64,000 nucleotides of DNA, taken from NCBI GenBank assembly GCA_964436955.1, contig CAYTFC010000005.1, forward strand, positions 1-64,000, in the 5' to 3' direction. The notes beneath the pieces were generated by a model. It made no database searches, was not told the DNA's origin, and saw only the letters and a program-made list of their open reading frames with translations. This document shows, one piece after another, positions 35,352 through 43,414 of this stretch; the stretch's first letter is position 1; the number at the start of each line of letters is the position of its first letter. The position numbers and the translations under genes were made by a program. Source of the DNA: CAMFKD01 sp964436955. Its GTDB lineage: Bacteria; Chlamydiota; Chlamydiia; Chlamydiales; JAJFMA01.

Positions 35352-36286
35352 GTGCGCCCTTCGATGGCGGCGATACGCTTTTCGATTGGGGGATGGGAGT
35401 CAAACAAACCACCCGAAAAATCGAAGTACATATGTGAAAAGGCCATGCCCTCTTTAGGCATATCCTGCACTTGACCACCCGCAATTTTTCGCAGAGCATT
35501 GGCGATACCGCTGGGATTACGAGTAAATTGCACGGCACAGGCATCCGCCAAATATTCGCGTTCACGACTGACCATGGCCCGCAAAACTGAGCCAAAAAAC
35601 CATGTGATTGCACCCGCAGCCATCAAAATGCCAACAGCTATCATAATACCGTTGCCACCACCCTTATCATCTCGGGACGAACGCATTCTAAATGAAGTAA
35701 GTACGCGAAAACCGATGTACAGAATCACAAAAAAGCCCATCAACATCGCCGATAACTGCATGCTGATGCGCATATCGCCATTGAAGACATGCCCGTATTC
35801 ATGCGCGATCACGCCCTGAAGTTCATCTCGATTCAGCTGAAATAAAGCCCCCGTTGTGACACATATCGCCGCTTTCTCGGGTGTTAGGCCGGCCGCAAAT
35901 GCATTGATCTGCTCTGCTTCAAGAAGATACACCGCGGGCATCGGCAAACTCGCCGCAACCGAGATCTCCTCAATAATATTGAGTAGTTGACGTACATTGG
36001 GATCCGTGGTTTCGAGATTCACTAATCGAGCACCCACAGACTCCGCAACGTAACCGCCACCAAACTGTTGATATTGTACATAATTAAAGAGGGCCACACC
36101 AACCGTCACAGCGACAAAGATGCCGCCTACAATCGGAAAACTCTCTTGATATTCCGGACCAGCAAACTCACGCATGGCAAATTCAGCCAAAAAAGCAACG
36201 AAAAGCGTCATCATCGCAAACGCAAAGACATATATCTTTGTGCGAGAACGCGCTTTTCGTTGAGCTTCCCAGAAGTTCATTGCCAT
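35312..36286 (-). CDS. htpX: HtpX-like M48 zinc metalloprotease
   Basis: Membrane protease, 324 residues. Two hydrophobic segments near residues 17-38 and 50-66, the zinc site VIAHEYGHVFNGDM near residue 165, two more helices, and the downstream ligand region SREREYLADACAVQF near residue 245. It degrades damaged membrane proteins. It sits 10 bases after lemA on the same strand; lemA-htpX pairs are common in bacteria. Its end overlaps the convergent neighbour. Confidence 0.92.
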   Translation of the reverse strand: MAMNFWEAQRKARSRTKIYVFAFAMMTLFVAFLAEFAMREFAGPEYQESFPIVGGIFVAVTVGVALFNYVQYQQFGGGYVAESVGARLVNLETTDPNVRQLLNIIEEISVAASLPMPAVYLLEAEQINAFAAGLTPEKAAICVTTGALFQLNRDELQGVIAHEYGHVFNGDMRISMQLSAMLMGFFVILYIGFRVLTSFRMRSSRDDKGGGNGIMIAVGILMAAGAITWFFGSVLRAMVSREREYLADACAVQFTRNPSGIANALRKIAGGQVQDMPKEGMAFSHMYFDFSGGLFDSHPPIEKRIAAIEGRTYIPEEWKKDVTD

Positions 36287-36296
36287 AAGTTAGCCT

Positions 36297-36884
36297 TTAA
36301 AAAGATACTTTTACTGCGTTACGTGCTTCAGGCTCCGCTATTTCAAACATTTCCGCGGGGTGATGCCCAAAGGCGGATGCCATCAGCACATTCGGAAATT
36401 CCTGTTGGGCGTTATTATACGCTAACACCTGATCATTATACGCTTGCCTGGAGAAGGCCACCTTATTTTCTGTGCTGGCAAGCTCTTCCTGCAACTGGCG
36501 CATGTTCTCACTAGCACGGAGTTGAGGATAGTTCTCAGCGAGAGCAAATATCTGGGAAACGCCTCCCTTTAGAGCTCCCTCAGCACCCAATAAACCTTTA
36601 ATGGATTCATTAGTTGGACCACCAGCCTCAGAAATCTTCTGACGCGCGTTGGAAGCATCATTACGTGCCTTAACGACCATCTCTAACGTCGACTTTTCAT
36701 GAGTCATATACCCCTTAACCGCTTCCACCAAATTGGGAATTAAATCATAGCGGCGTTGCAACTGCACGTCTATCTGACCCCAGGCATTCTTCACCTGGTT
36801 TCGAAGTCTTACTAAAGTGTTGTAAATACCCATGACCCAAAGGCCTAAAACCACCAGTACTCCAAGTAATATCAACATAAACAT
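36297..36884 (-). CDS. lemA: LemA-family protein
   Basis: 195 residues from MFMLILLGVLVVLGLWVMGI (36884), with AAGGAG upstream; the open frame continues to 36932 without a ribosome site. One N-terminal helix is followed by the conserved stretch NTLVRLRNQVKNAWGQIDVQ and LQRRYDLIPNLVEAVKGYM, then long antiparallel helices. The ending AFGHHPAEMFEIAEPEARNAVKVSF is family-typical. Function unknown; co-transcribed with the M48 protease. Confidence 0.92.
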   Translation of the reverse strand: MFMLILLGVLVVLGLWVMGIYNTLVRLRNQVKNAWGQIDVQLQRRYDLIPNLVEAVKGYMTHEKSTLEMVVKARNDASNARQKISEAGGPTNESIKGLLGAEGALKGGVSQIFALAENYPQLRASENMRQLQEELASTENKVAFSRQAYNDQVLAYNNAQQEFPNVLMASAFGHHPAEMFEIAEPEARNAVKVSF

Positions 36885-37029
36885 AAGCACACTCCTTCGC
36901 TTTCTTTTCTCAGCATAGCCTTCCTCTCTCAAGAAGAAAAGCCAAAAAATAGCGTGAATTAAGGTAATGTCAATAAAATCAAAATTAAAATATAATGAGT
37001 ATAGTCACAACAAATAATGAGAGTATGCT

Positions 37030-39204
37030 ATGGATGCAGGTAATCCTCTACGTAGTTCTGGTCAGCATCTCCCACAAGCCGCGAATAATCTAGACTCCCA
37101 ACCAGCCAAGAAAAATCTAGATTCCGCTCCTCCTGCGCAATGGAATAGTCGTGATGTTAATAAAGATCAAAACGGCGGCAACGTTCCAAACATAGTGGGG
37201 CAACAATTCCCTGCGAGTCAACCAGTAGATAGGTCACAATTTAAGGCTTCTTTCATTGCCGGAGACAGTAGGTCATCTAAGATTGTGCGTTTTTTTGTGG
37301 CTCTTTTCAACCCAGGCTTTGTTGAAAAAAAAATCCTTGAAGCTAGCACACGCCACAATGAACACGTTAAATACCATGTGGGACACCTGGAAGACAAACT
37401 ACCCTCTCTTAAACTATCAATGGGAACTGAGCAATACGGTAATGGAAATCTACCCGACGCAGAGGTCTACAGAGCTCAAATGACGAACGCCAAAGGTATG
37501 GATAAGGTAGTAACATCCAAGGCTAATGTGGGCGTTGAAGCTTATAAAGACATCCCTCAAATAACCTCTGGAGATGGTACCGTTTGGCATGCCGTAGGGA
37601 TCAGACAAGATGAGAATGGTAATATCTCCGTTCAGCGAAATAGCGTCATACCCACCAGTGAACGTCATTTAGGCATAAGTAAGGACCTTAACAATATCTA
37701 CATCGGGATTAGCAGCACCGGAACGATTACCATCGCGTCAGGTATTATTGACTCAGAGACACGCGCCCATGAATTTATGCATGCTGTTGCCGAGGCTATT
37801 AAAATCCGTAATGAATCCGGGCCGTTTGAAGATAAGGTAAAAATACGCGTAAGCTCTCATTCGCTTAACGCTCTCAGTAATCCTGGAGAGACCAAGATGA
37901 TCAAGCAGCAAAATGCTATGGCCAGCTTAATTGATCGAGAGCTGGGAAATTTCTTGATAGAACAGGGAGTCAACAAAGATGATATTCCCAAAGGCCCAGT
38001 GATGTCTCATGTGAACCGAACTCTTAACGGCTTTACGAAACTTCCAGGGGAAGAGAGTAAAAATCATAAACTCAATCAGGTAGGAATGGCTGTTCAAATG
38101 AACTGGTTGGGCGAGGATTTACAAGATCTCGTTAAAGACTCTAACGATCCTGTTAAAGACTCTGAAGAATGGCGCAACTTCACCGACGCACATCGTGACG
38201 TGTATGACTCGGTAATAGCTGTTCAAGATTTTAAGAAGTCTATTGCGGAACTTAAACCGTCGGTTTGGCTTCAAGAAAAGCAAACAAAACTCACGGCCTC
38301 TCGTAACGATCTAGAAAGGTTACGTAATGAAGGTAGACAACAGGAAGCTACAGCACTAGGTTTGGAGATTAAGGACCTGGAAAAAGACATCAAGAAAACG
38401 ATAAAAAGAGATCAAGACGGCATCAAGTTAGCTACTAAGTACCTAGAAAAAGAACAACGTGCGTTCAATAAAAATCTAAAAACATTAGCAAGAGAGATGA
38501 ACAATCTAAGGCCATTAGTGGCTAATAGTGATCCTAAAATACGTGCTCGACTGGAAATTGGTGGCCATGTACTTGCAATGCAAACCGGCTTGAGAAAAGA
38601 ACTCAAGTACCCCAAACTAAGTCCTGCACAGGAACTACAAACAATGATGCTCTTAGACCAACTCAATGGCGCAGTGACAGGGATTAATTGTAAAAGTGGA
38701 CTCGACCGTACCTCCATTCCACGCTCCCTTGGTATCGCTATGAATTCGGTTATAGACTCAGCATCCACAAAAGCAGAAGGCATTCAAAAGGCGTATGACT
38801 TTGCCATCACTTACGACGAAAACGTAAACAAGATGGATAAGGTCTGGAGAAAATTTAAAAAAGATCATCCAGCAGCCAATAAGCAAGTATGGTTAAATGG
38901 GCAAAGAGATGAATGGCAAAATATTGGCAATTTCCAAAACAAAATGTTTGCGGAATGGATGGGGGTATCAAGACCAATTACAGCATTCAGCACAGGAACG
39001 GATGGCGGAATGAAATGGCACCACTCCAAAGCTGGTGTTAACCCTTTCGAAAAAAACCTGCACCCCCTTCCTTTCATACCCACAGAGGTTACTTCTAAGG
39101 GCGAAACCATTATACTTGTAAAGCTAGATAGAAAAGGGAATCGCACCTTCACTCCGGATGGCCTAGCAATATTTGAAGGACAGTCACAAAAACGCGGCGG
39201 ATAA
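37030..39204 (+). CDS. candidate effector with Cx5R phosphoinositide-phosphatase loop
   Basis: 724 residues, no signal peptide. The first 75 residues are polar and Asn/Gln/Ser-rich, as expected of a type III signal. Residues 554-561 read CKSGLDRT, a Cys-x5-Arg-Thr phosphatase loop. CKSG matches the SopB/IpgD and INPP4 pattern (CKSGKDRT), while LDRT matches the Sac1 loop (CxDCLDRT). A Lys/Glu-rich coiled coil occupies about 400-495. The C-terminal region holds GTDGGMKWHHSK and a Pro-rich end. Such enzymes remove phosphates from host inositol lipids. The loop is clear; the substrate and secretion are inference. It has no chaperone gene beside it. Confidence 0.8.
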   Translation: MDAGNPLRSSGQHLPQAANNLDSQPAKKNLDSAPPAQWNSRDVNKDQNGGNVPNIVGQQFPASQPVDRSQFKASFIAGDSRSSKIVRFFVALFNPGFVEKKILEASTRHNEHVKYHVGHLEDKLPSLKLSMGTEQYGNGNLPDAEVYRAQMTNAKGMDKVVTSKANVGVEAYKDIPQITSGDGTVWHAVGIRQDENGNISVQRNSVIPTSERHLGISKDLNNIYIGISSTGTITIASGIIDSETRAHEFMHAVAEAIKIRNESGPFEDKVKIRVSSHSLNALSNPGETKMIKQQNAMASLIDRELGNFLIEQGVNKDDIPKGPVMSHVNRTLNGFTKLPGEESKNHKLNQVGMAVQMNWLGEDLQDLVKDSNDPVKDSEEWRNFTDAHRDVYDSVIAVQDFKKSIAELKPSVWLQEKQTKLTASRNDLERLRNEGRQQEATALGLEIKDLEKDIKKTIKRDQDGIKLATKYLEKEQRAFNKNLKTLAREMNNLRPLVANSDPKIRARLEIGGHVLAMQTGLRKELKYPKLSPAQELQTMMLLDQLNGAVTGINCKSGLDRTSIPRSLGIAMNSVIDSASTKAEGIQKAYDFAITYDENVNKMDKVWRKFKKDHPAANKQVWLNGQRDEWQNIGNFQNKMFAEWMGVSRPITAFSTGTDGGMKWHHSKAGVNPFEKNLHPLPFIPTEVTSKGETIILVKLDRKGNRTFTPDGLAIFEGQSQKRGG

Positions 39205-39255
39205 TTGCCCAATTGGAGTACGATGCATCCTCAACTACACTAGAGAGGATGTAAA

Positions 39256-39672
39256 ATGAAAACAGTATTAATGGATGTCAGTTTCTGGGCAGCATTACTT
39301 GCAGCTTTGTCTTATATGGTTATTGGCGCTCTGTGGTATTCCCCCCTTCTTTTCGGCAAAGTTTGGCTGAAGGAGACTAAGATTTCTCAAAAAGAAATGA
39401 ACGGCTATGGCCGAGCCATCGTAGGATCTTTTATCTGTGGATTCATCATGTCCTATCTGATGGGATACTTCATTGCAGCCACTCATTCCACAACCGTCTT
39501 TTACGGCGCTCAAATTGGATTTTTCATTTGGTTGGGGTTTATAGCCACCACTCGTGCCCTCGGCGTACTTTACTCCGGACACTCGTGGCGACTGTTTTTT
39601 ATCGATGCAGGCTACCTGCTGGTTGCTGCCTTGACGATAGGTGGTATTCTCGGTGCAATGATTACGGTCTAA
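39256..39672 (+). CDS. DUF1761 membrane protein
   Basis: 138 residues with four hydrophobic segments. The N-terminal ALSYMVIGALWYSPLLFGKV (about residues 17-36) and the C-terminal AGYLLVAALTIGGILGAM fit DUF1761, a widespread family of unknown function. GAGAGGATG stands before the ATG. The 3' end overlaps the convergent DoxX-like gene by 11 bases. Confidence 0.85.
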   Translation: MKTVLMDVSFWAALLAALSYMVIGALWYSPLLFGKVWLKETKISQKEMNGYGRAIVGSFICGFIMSYLMGYFIAATHSTTVFYGAQIGFFIWLGFIATTRALGVLYSGHSWRLFFIDAGYLLVAALTIGGILGAMITV

Positions 39673-40135
39673 TACGCTCTCGGAACACATAACGTTTCAA
39701 AGCACCATCAACCGAAATCAACCCAGGACCAAAGGCAAAAATAACGGCGCTTCCTAGCAAATAAAGGAACGCCTCTTGAGCCACAAAAAGTCCTGGATGT
39801 GACCATAGCATCCACACCGCCTCCATGTGGGCGGTGAGGTATGCCACCATCATATTAATCGTCAAAATAAGCCCCATCAAACGTGCTCCAAACCCGATCA
39901 ACAATGAAATTCCACCCACAGCCTCGACAGTAGCAACAAAGTAGGCAGTGAAGCCCGGTGCTGGAATAGGCAGCGTAGTCAAAAAGTTGATAAAAGCATC
40001 GATATGCATCAATTTTCCCGAACCCGCCTCCCAAAATGCCACGCCCAAAAACAGGCGAAGCACCAATAAAAATACCGGCTGAAACCAATGTGCCGTAGCG
40101 ATCAATGCACGATAACAACTTCTTAGGAACTTCAT
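39662..40135 (-). CDS. DoxX-family membrane protein
   Basis: 157 residues, four hydrophobic segments. LRLFLGVAFWEAGSGKLMHI (about residues 26-45) is the DoxX-type first helix with its GxGK turn, and YFVATVEAVGGISLLIGFGA (64-83) is the second. Bacterial DoxX proteins have been linked to redox or thiosulfate processes; none can be assigned here. The ribosome site is GGGAGATAGGGA. Confidence 0.85.
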   Translation of the reverse strand: MKFLRSCYRALIATAHWFQPVFLLVLRLFLGVAFWEAGSGKLMHIDAFINFLTTLPIPAPGFTAYFVATVEAVGGISLLIGFGARLMGLILTINMMVAYLTAHMEAVWMLWSHPGLFVAQEAFLYLLGSAVIFAFGPGLISVDGALKRYVFRERIRP

Positions 40136-40257
40136 TCCCTATCTCCCGGTTACGTTGAGCCCCTTATAACAACTTTTTATTTTTTTGGTTGGTCAATCTT
40201 AAGAAAATATGCTACCATATTTGAAACCGTTCACAAGACAAACAAGAGGAGAAGGAT

Positions 40258-40731
40258 ATGAAAGCAATTTTATTGACCGCAACATTCGCGACCTTGGCGA
40301 TTGCTGGCTATGAAGAACCTCAATTCAACCAAGAAGAAACTTTTGTTGCCCTATTCTGCGAAGAAGAAGCCGTCTTTGCTGCTCTGAATGATGAAACTGA
40401 AGAAACATTCAACGAAGAGACTCTTATTGCTAACGAAGAAGAAACCTTCAATGATGCCGAATCCTTCAACGAAGAAGAAACTCTTCTAGCCAACGAAGAA
40501 GAACTTTGTGGCGAAACAGAAGAGACACTTCTTGCTAACGAAGAAGAGACCTTGAGCGAAGAAGAAGAAACGCTTCTCGCAAACGAAGAAGAACTATGCG
40601 AAGAAACAGAAGAAACTCTTCTTGCTAACGAAGAAGAGCTATGCAACGACGAAGAAGGTCTACTCGCTGTTACAGCAACTTACCCTGATCAGCGCGAGCT
40701 AAACAACACTGAAGAAGAAGTACTGGTTTAG
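40258..40731 (+). CDS. exported glutamate-rich repeat protein
   Basis: 157 residues. A short signal peptide (AILLTATFATLAIA, cleaved before GY) is followed by a body built on a unit near EETLLANEEEL; I count five copies between about residues 54 and 136, alternating with ELC(G/E/N)(E/D)E variants. Roughly a third or more of the mature protein is Glu. The charge predicts an extended, strongly acidic chain that could bind cations or basic partners outside the inner membrane. The ribosome site aggagaaggat is strong. I know of no family. It is followed nine bases later by the TMEM14-like gene. Confidence 0.8.
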   Translation: MKAILLTATFATLAIAGYEEPQFNQEETFVALFCEEEAVFAALNDETEETFNEETLIANEEETFNDAESFNEEETLLANEEELCGETEETLLANEEETLSEEEETLLANEEELCEETEETLLANEEELCNDEEGLLAVTATYPDQRELNNTEEEVLV

Positions 40732-40739
40732 GACGTCGA

Positions 40740-41066
40740 ATGAATCGATTTAAAGCCGGTTTGGTGCCCCTAATCTATGGGGTGCTAGTACTCGTAGGGG
40801 GGGTGATAGGATATCAGAAGGTGCAAAGCCTTCCGTCCTTGATCTCTGGCCTAGTATTCGGGATCGCTTTGCTTACAGCGGCCTTTGGAACGTGGCGCGG
40901 ATTCATATCCGCCCACTACACAGCAATTGCTTTGACCATAGTGCTGACGCTCTTCTTTCATTATAGATTTGTCGTCACACAAACCTTCATGCCCGCCGGT
41001 ATGATGGCAATTGTGAGTATCTTAGCCCTTATCGGCATGTTCATTTGGCGACCAGTGTCGCGTTAA
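40740..41066 (+). CDS. TMEM14-like small membrane protein
   Basis: 108 residues, four hydrophobic segments. The start FKAGLVPLIYGVLVLVGGVI, followed by GY, and the later PSLISGLVFGIALLTAAFGT match the UPF0136/TMEM14 pattern known from small membrane proteins of mitochondria and bacteria. Function unknown. It closes a two-gene unit with the Glu-rich protein and is followed by a strong terminator. Confidence 0.78.
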   Translation: MNRFKAGLVPLIYGVLVLVGGVIGYQKVQSLPSLISGLVFGIALLTAAFGTWRGFISAHYTAIALTIVLTLFFHYRFVVTQTFMPAGMMAIVSILALIGMFIWRPVSR

Positions 41067-41070
41067 TGAA

Positions 41071-41109
41071 AAAGGCTTTTCGTGTGATCCACGAAAAGCC
41101 TTTTTTTTT
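41071..41109 (+). terminator. Rho-independent terminator
   Basis: A 14-base perfect stem (aaaggcttttcgtg, 41071-41084, with its complement at 41090-41103), a five-base loop and a T-run to 41109. It ends the Glu-rich/TMEM14 unit. Confidence 0.92.
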
Positions 41110-41200
41110 GTCTTAATCAAACTCTCTTAAACCCTCTCTCTATCCCGCCGCCCAATGTCATCCACTTAAAGGACCAATAATGAGTTCTGCAAAACTAAAA

Positions 41201-41238
41201 AGGGACCAAATGAAACCCCGTTCGTCCTTTTGGTCCCT
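41201..41238. terminator. hairpin downstream of the SNF transporter, repeat family C
   Basis: Stem agggaccaaa (41201-41210) with tttggtccct (41229-41238). It lies eight bases past the stop of the leftward SNF gene. The 14-base word gggaccaaaaggac on the minus strand here also starts the large hairpin at 55899-55986. It may be a terminator, a spread repeat, or both. Confidence 0.65.
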
Positions 41239-41245
41239 TGTCCCT

Positions 41246-42745
41246 TTAGGCGAACTCAACGCGTGCGGAAGCTGCAGCCGATTCCAAGACCGAACGACGA
41301 CTTAACCCATACGCCGAAACCAATGCCACAGCAAACCATCCCCATCGCACAGCCGTTCCTAACGTGTATCCACCAAGCATTTCTTCGTGCAAAGACCCTA
41401 GGAAAATTAAGCTCAGTAGTGTCACTAGAAACACTCCCAAAGCCTCGGTAAAGCGTGCATTAGGCAATCCGATTTGAGTAGTGATCTCTTCGCGAATACC
41501 ACGGACAAGAAAGAAAAAAACGATGATCTCCACAATCCCCGCGAACAGCATCACATAACCTAATACCATAGGCGCCAGAGCTCCTAAAATATGCTGTCCA
41601 TTGCCTGTACAGAAAAACAATGCGCCCGTCAACATCACAGCCAATGTGATCGTTACAGCTTTCTTTCGAGAAAAGCCATACTCAACTTCTACGTTACCAG
41701 CGATACTCTCAGCAATAGAAAATACCCCTGTAACTCCTGCCACGAAAAGGCTAAAAAAGAATATTGTCCCTAAAATTGGAGTAACCCAAGGCCCCATTGC
41801 TTGTAAAACCTGTGGGAACACAATGAACCCAAGTTCAAATGTAGAACTCGTCTTAATCAACTCTTCAAAGGGAACTCCAGACCCCTCACTCAAAAATCCC
41901 AAGCAAGCAAAAATAACCACACCAGCCAACGAAGAGATGGTCAAGTCTCCCACAACCACCCAGCGCATCGCCCGGCCTACATTAATGTTCTCGCTATTAT
42001 AGCGTGCATAGCCTGTGATAATACCCAGGCCCAAGGATAGGCTAAAGAACAAGTGCCCAAAAGCATCACGCCAAATAGAAAACTCACTCAAACGGCTAAA
42101 GTCGGGAACCAAATAATAGTACAAGCCCGTCATAGCGCCTGGAAGAAATAAGGTAACGCCTGCGAAGAGGATCACCAATCCAACCATCATCGGCATGAAA
42201 ATGGAGCAAATGCGCTCCACCCCAGATTGTATATTCTGTATTAATACGCGCCAGCTAATCGCGATCACCGCCACCGTCGCAATAACGATGGGCCAGCAAA
42301 CTCCTCCCCATTCATTTAATGATCCACTATCTCTTAGAAAATCTGTCTTGAAGAAAGTCGCTGTATCCACAGGAATTTCATTCATCACCGAAAAATAAGA
42401 ATAGGCAACGGTATATCCCGTCAAAACCGCATAGAAGGCGCCAATAGTCAAGCAGGTAATAATCGAAAGCCATCCCAAAACGCGTCCTACACTACCAACC
42501 GACGTTCCATATGCGGATACTGTCGGTAAACGATAACGCTGACCAATAACTGCCTCAAGCACTAACAACGGGATTCCAAGGAAGAGGTAGGCACAAAGTA
42601 ATGGGATCAGAAAGGCGCCCCCGCCATTGCGATAGCACTGCGCGCTAAAACTTAAAATGTTCGCAAACCCAATCGCTGATCCCAATACAGACCAAATAAA
42701 CCCTGACTCTTTTGCCCAGGAATTAGCCGTACTACTTGACGACAT
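41246..42745 (-). CDS. SNF-family Na+-dependent amino acid transporter
   Basis: Na+-coupled symporter of the LeuT/NSS fold, 499 residues, about 12 helices. The N-terminal signature WSVLGSAIGFANILSFSAQCYRNGGGAF (residues 18-45) is the Na+/substrate site, and later VIGQRYRLPTVSAYG and the unwound-helix region FFSLSLGLGIITGYARYN. Chlamydiae carry such transporters for amino acid uptake from the host; the substrate is not readable. TTGAGG precedes the ATG. A terminator-like hairpin follows its end. Confidence 0.92.
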   Translation of the reverse strand: MSSSSTANSWAKESGFIWSVLGSAIGFANILSFSAQCYRNGGGAFLIPLLCAYLFLGIPLLVLEAVIGQRYRLPTVSAYGTSVGSVGRVLGWLSIITCLTIGAFYAVLTGYTVAYSYFSVMNEIPVDTATFFKTDFLRDSGSLNEWGGVCWPIVIATVAVIAISWRVLIQNIQSGVERICSIFMPMMVGLVILFAGVTLFLPGAMTGLYYYLVPDFSRLSEFSIWRDAFGHLFFSLSLGLGIITGYARYNSENINVGRAMRWVVVGDLTISSLAGVVIFACLGFLSEGSGVPFEELIKTSSTFELGFIVFPQVLQAMGPWVTPILGTIFFFSLFVAGVTGVFSIAESIAGNVEVEYGFSRKKAVTITLAVMLTGALFFCTGNGQHILGALAPMVLGYVMLFAGIVEIIVFFFLVRGIREEITTQIGLPNARFTEALGVFLVTLLSLIFLGSLHEEMLGGYTLGTAVRWGWFAVALVSAYGLSRRSVLESAAASARVEFA

Positions 42746-43112
42746 TTGTTACCTCAATAGTGAAATAAAGTAATCGAACCTTACATACCAATTAATGGAC
42801 AAGATTATATCACGATTTAATGTAAATTTCAATATTAATTTTAGAATCACACTCGTGACTGCTGGTCTACGTGACATGTTCTGTTATACGTTGTAGCAGC
42901 GCTTCGCCGAACCGGCATAGAACGGTTTATTTATTTTGACGGCATTGCTGCGATCTCTGACCTCTAAACCGATTTACCCATTAAAAAATGTGGCTTCTGT
43001 TCGTCTTGTGAGTGGCTTTTTTCGGTTATTTTCATATTCGTGATAATACCGCTTGTTGTAAATCAAGAACACATGTTAAGGTGTAGGTGTTTTCAGGACA
43101 GACCTATCTTAT
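42746..43112. other. intergenic region before the tRNA pair
   Basis: 367 bases without a gene. It holds an inverted, degraded copy of repeat family A at 42883-42918 (gttgtagcagcgcttcgcc). The stretch just before the tRNAs (about 43020-43112) must carry their promoter; ttgtaaatcaagaacacatgttaaggtgt is a plausible -35/-10 area, which I cannot confirm. Confidence 0.5.
42883..42918. repeat. palindromic repeat family A, copy 2 (degraded, inverted)
   Basis: Reverse-orientation copy: gttatacgttgtagcagcgc followed by ttcgccgaaccggcat. The palindrome is broken (gcgcttcgcc against gaaccggc), as in copy 6 at the window end. Confidence 0.7.
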
Positions 43113-43185
43113 CGCGGGGTGGAGCAGGGGTTAGCTCGTTGGGCTCATAACCCAAAGGTCGGAGGTTCGAATCCTCCCCCCGCTA
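43113..43185 (+). tRNA. tRNA-fMet (initiator, anticodon CAU)
   Basis: Cloverleaf of 73 nt without encoded CCA. The acceptor has the unpaired 1-72 position (C/T) of bacterial initiators. The anticodon stem carries three consecutive G-C pairs (ggg ctcataa ccc), the initiator hallmark. The T arm is ggagg-ttcgaat-cctcc. The anticodon CAT is at 43146-43148. A second CAU tRNA follows 13 bases later, probably on the same transcript. Confidence 0.93.
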
Positions 43186-43198
43186 TTTTCTCTCTTCT

Positions 43199-43272
<74 letters not shown>

Positions 43273-43380
43273 GAGCTTTTTCCCACTAGTTAAAATTACA
43301 CTAATCAAGACAACCCACGAACACTGTCTATTTAACAATCACATAAGTGGGACTGTTTCGTTTACATGAACCTTTGTTAT

Positions 43381-43414
43381 GCCGCTTCGGCGAAGCGGCG
43401 CTACAACATGTAAC
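43381..43414. repeat. palindromic repeat family A, copy 3 (inside waaA end)
   Basis: Clean copy: gccgcttcggcgaagcggcg then ctacaacatgtaac. Bases 43401-43414 lie inside the reading frame of waaA and supply its last codons and stop. Confidence 0.9.

Noticed and set aside
40320..40646. Ser-rich minus-strand frame opposite the Glu-rich protein
   Set aside because: Antisense of GAA/GAG repeats gives Ser/Phe codons automatically. The plus strand has a signal peptide and a ribosome site.
40258..40731. CRISPR-like repetition
   Set aside because: The periodicity follows codons of a Glu-rich protein; there are no constant repeats with unique spacers, here or elsewhere in the window.
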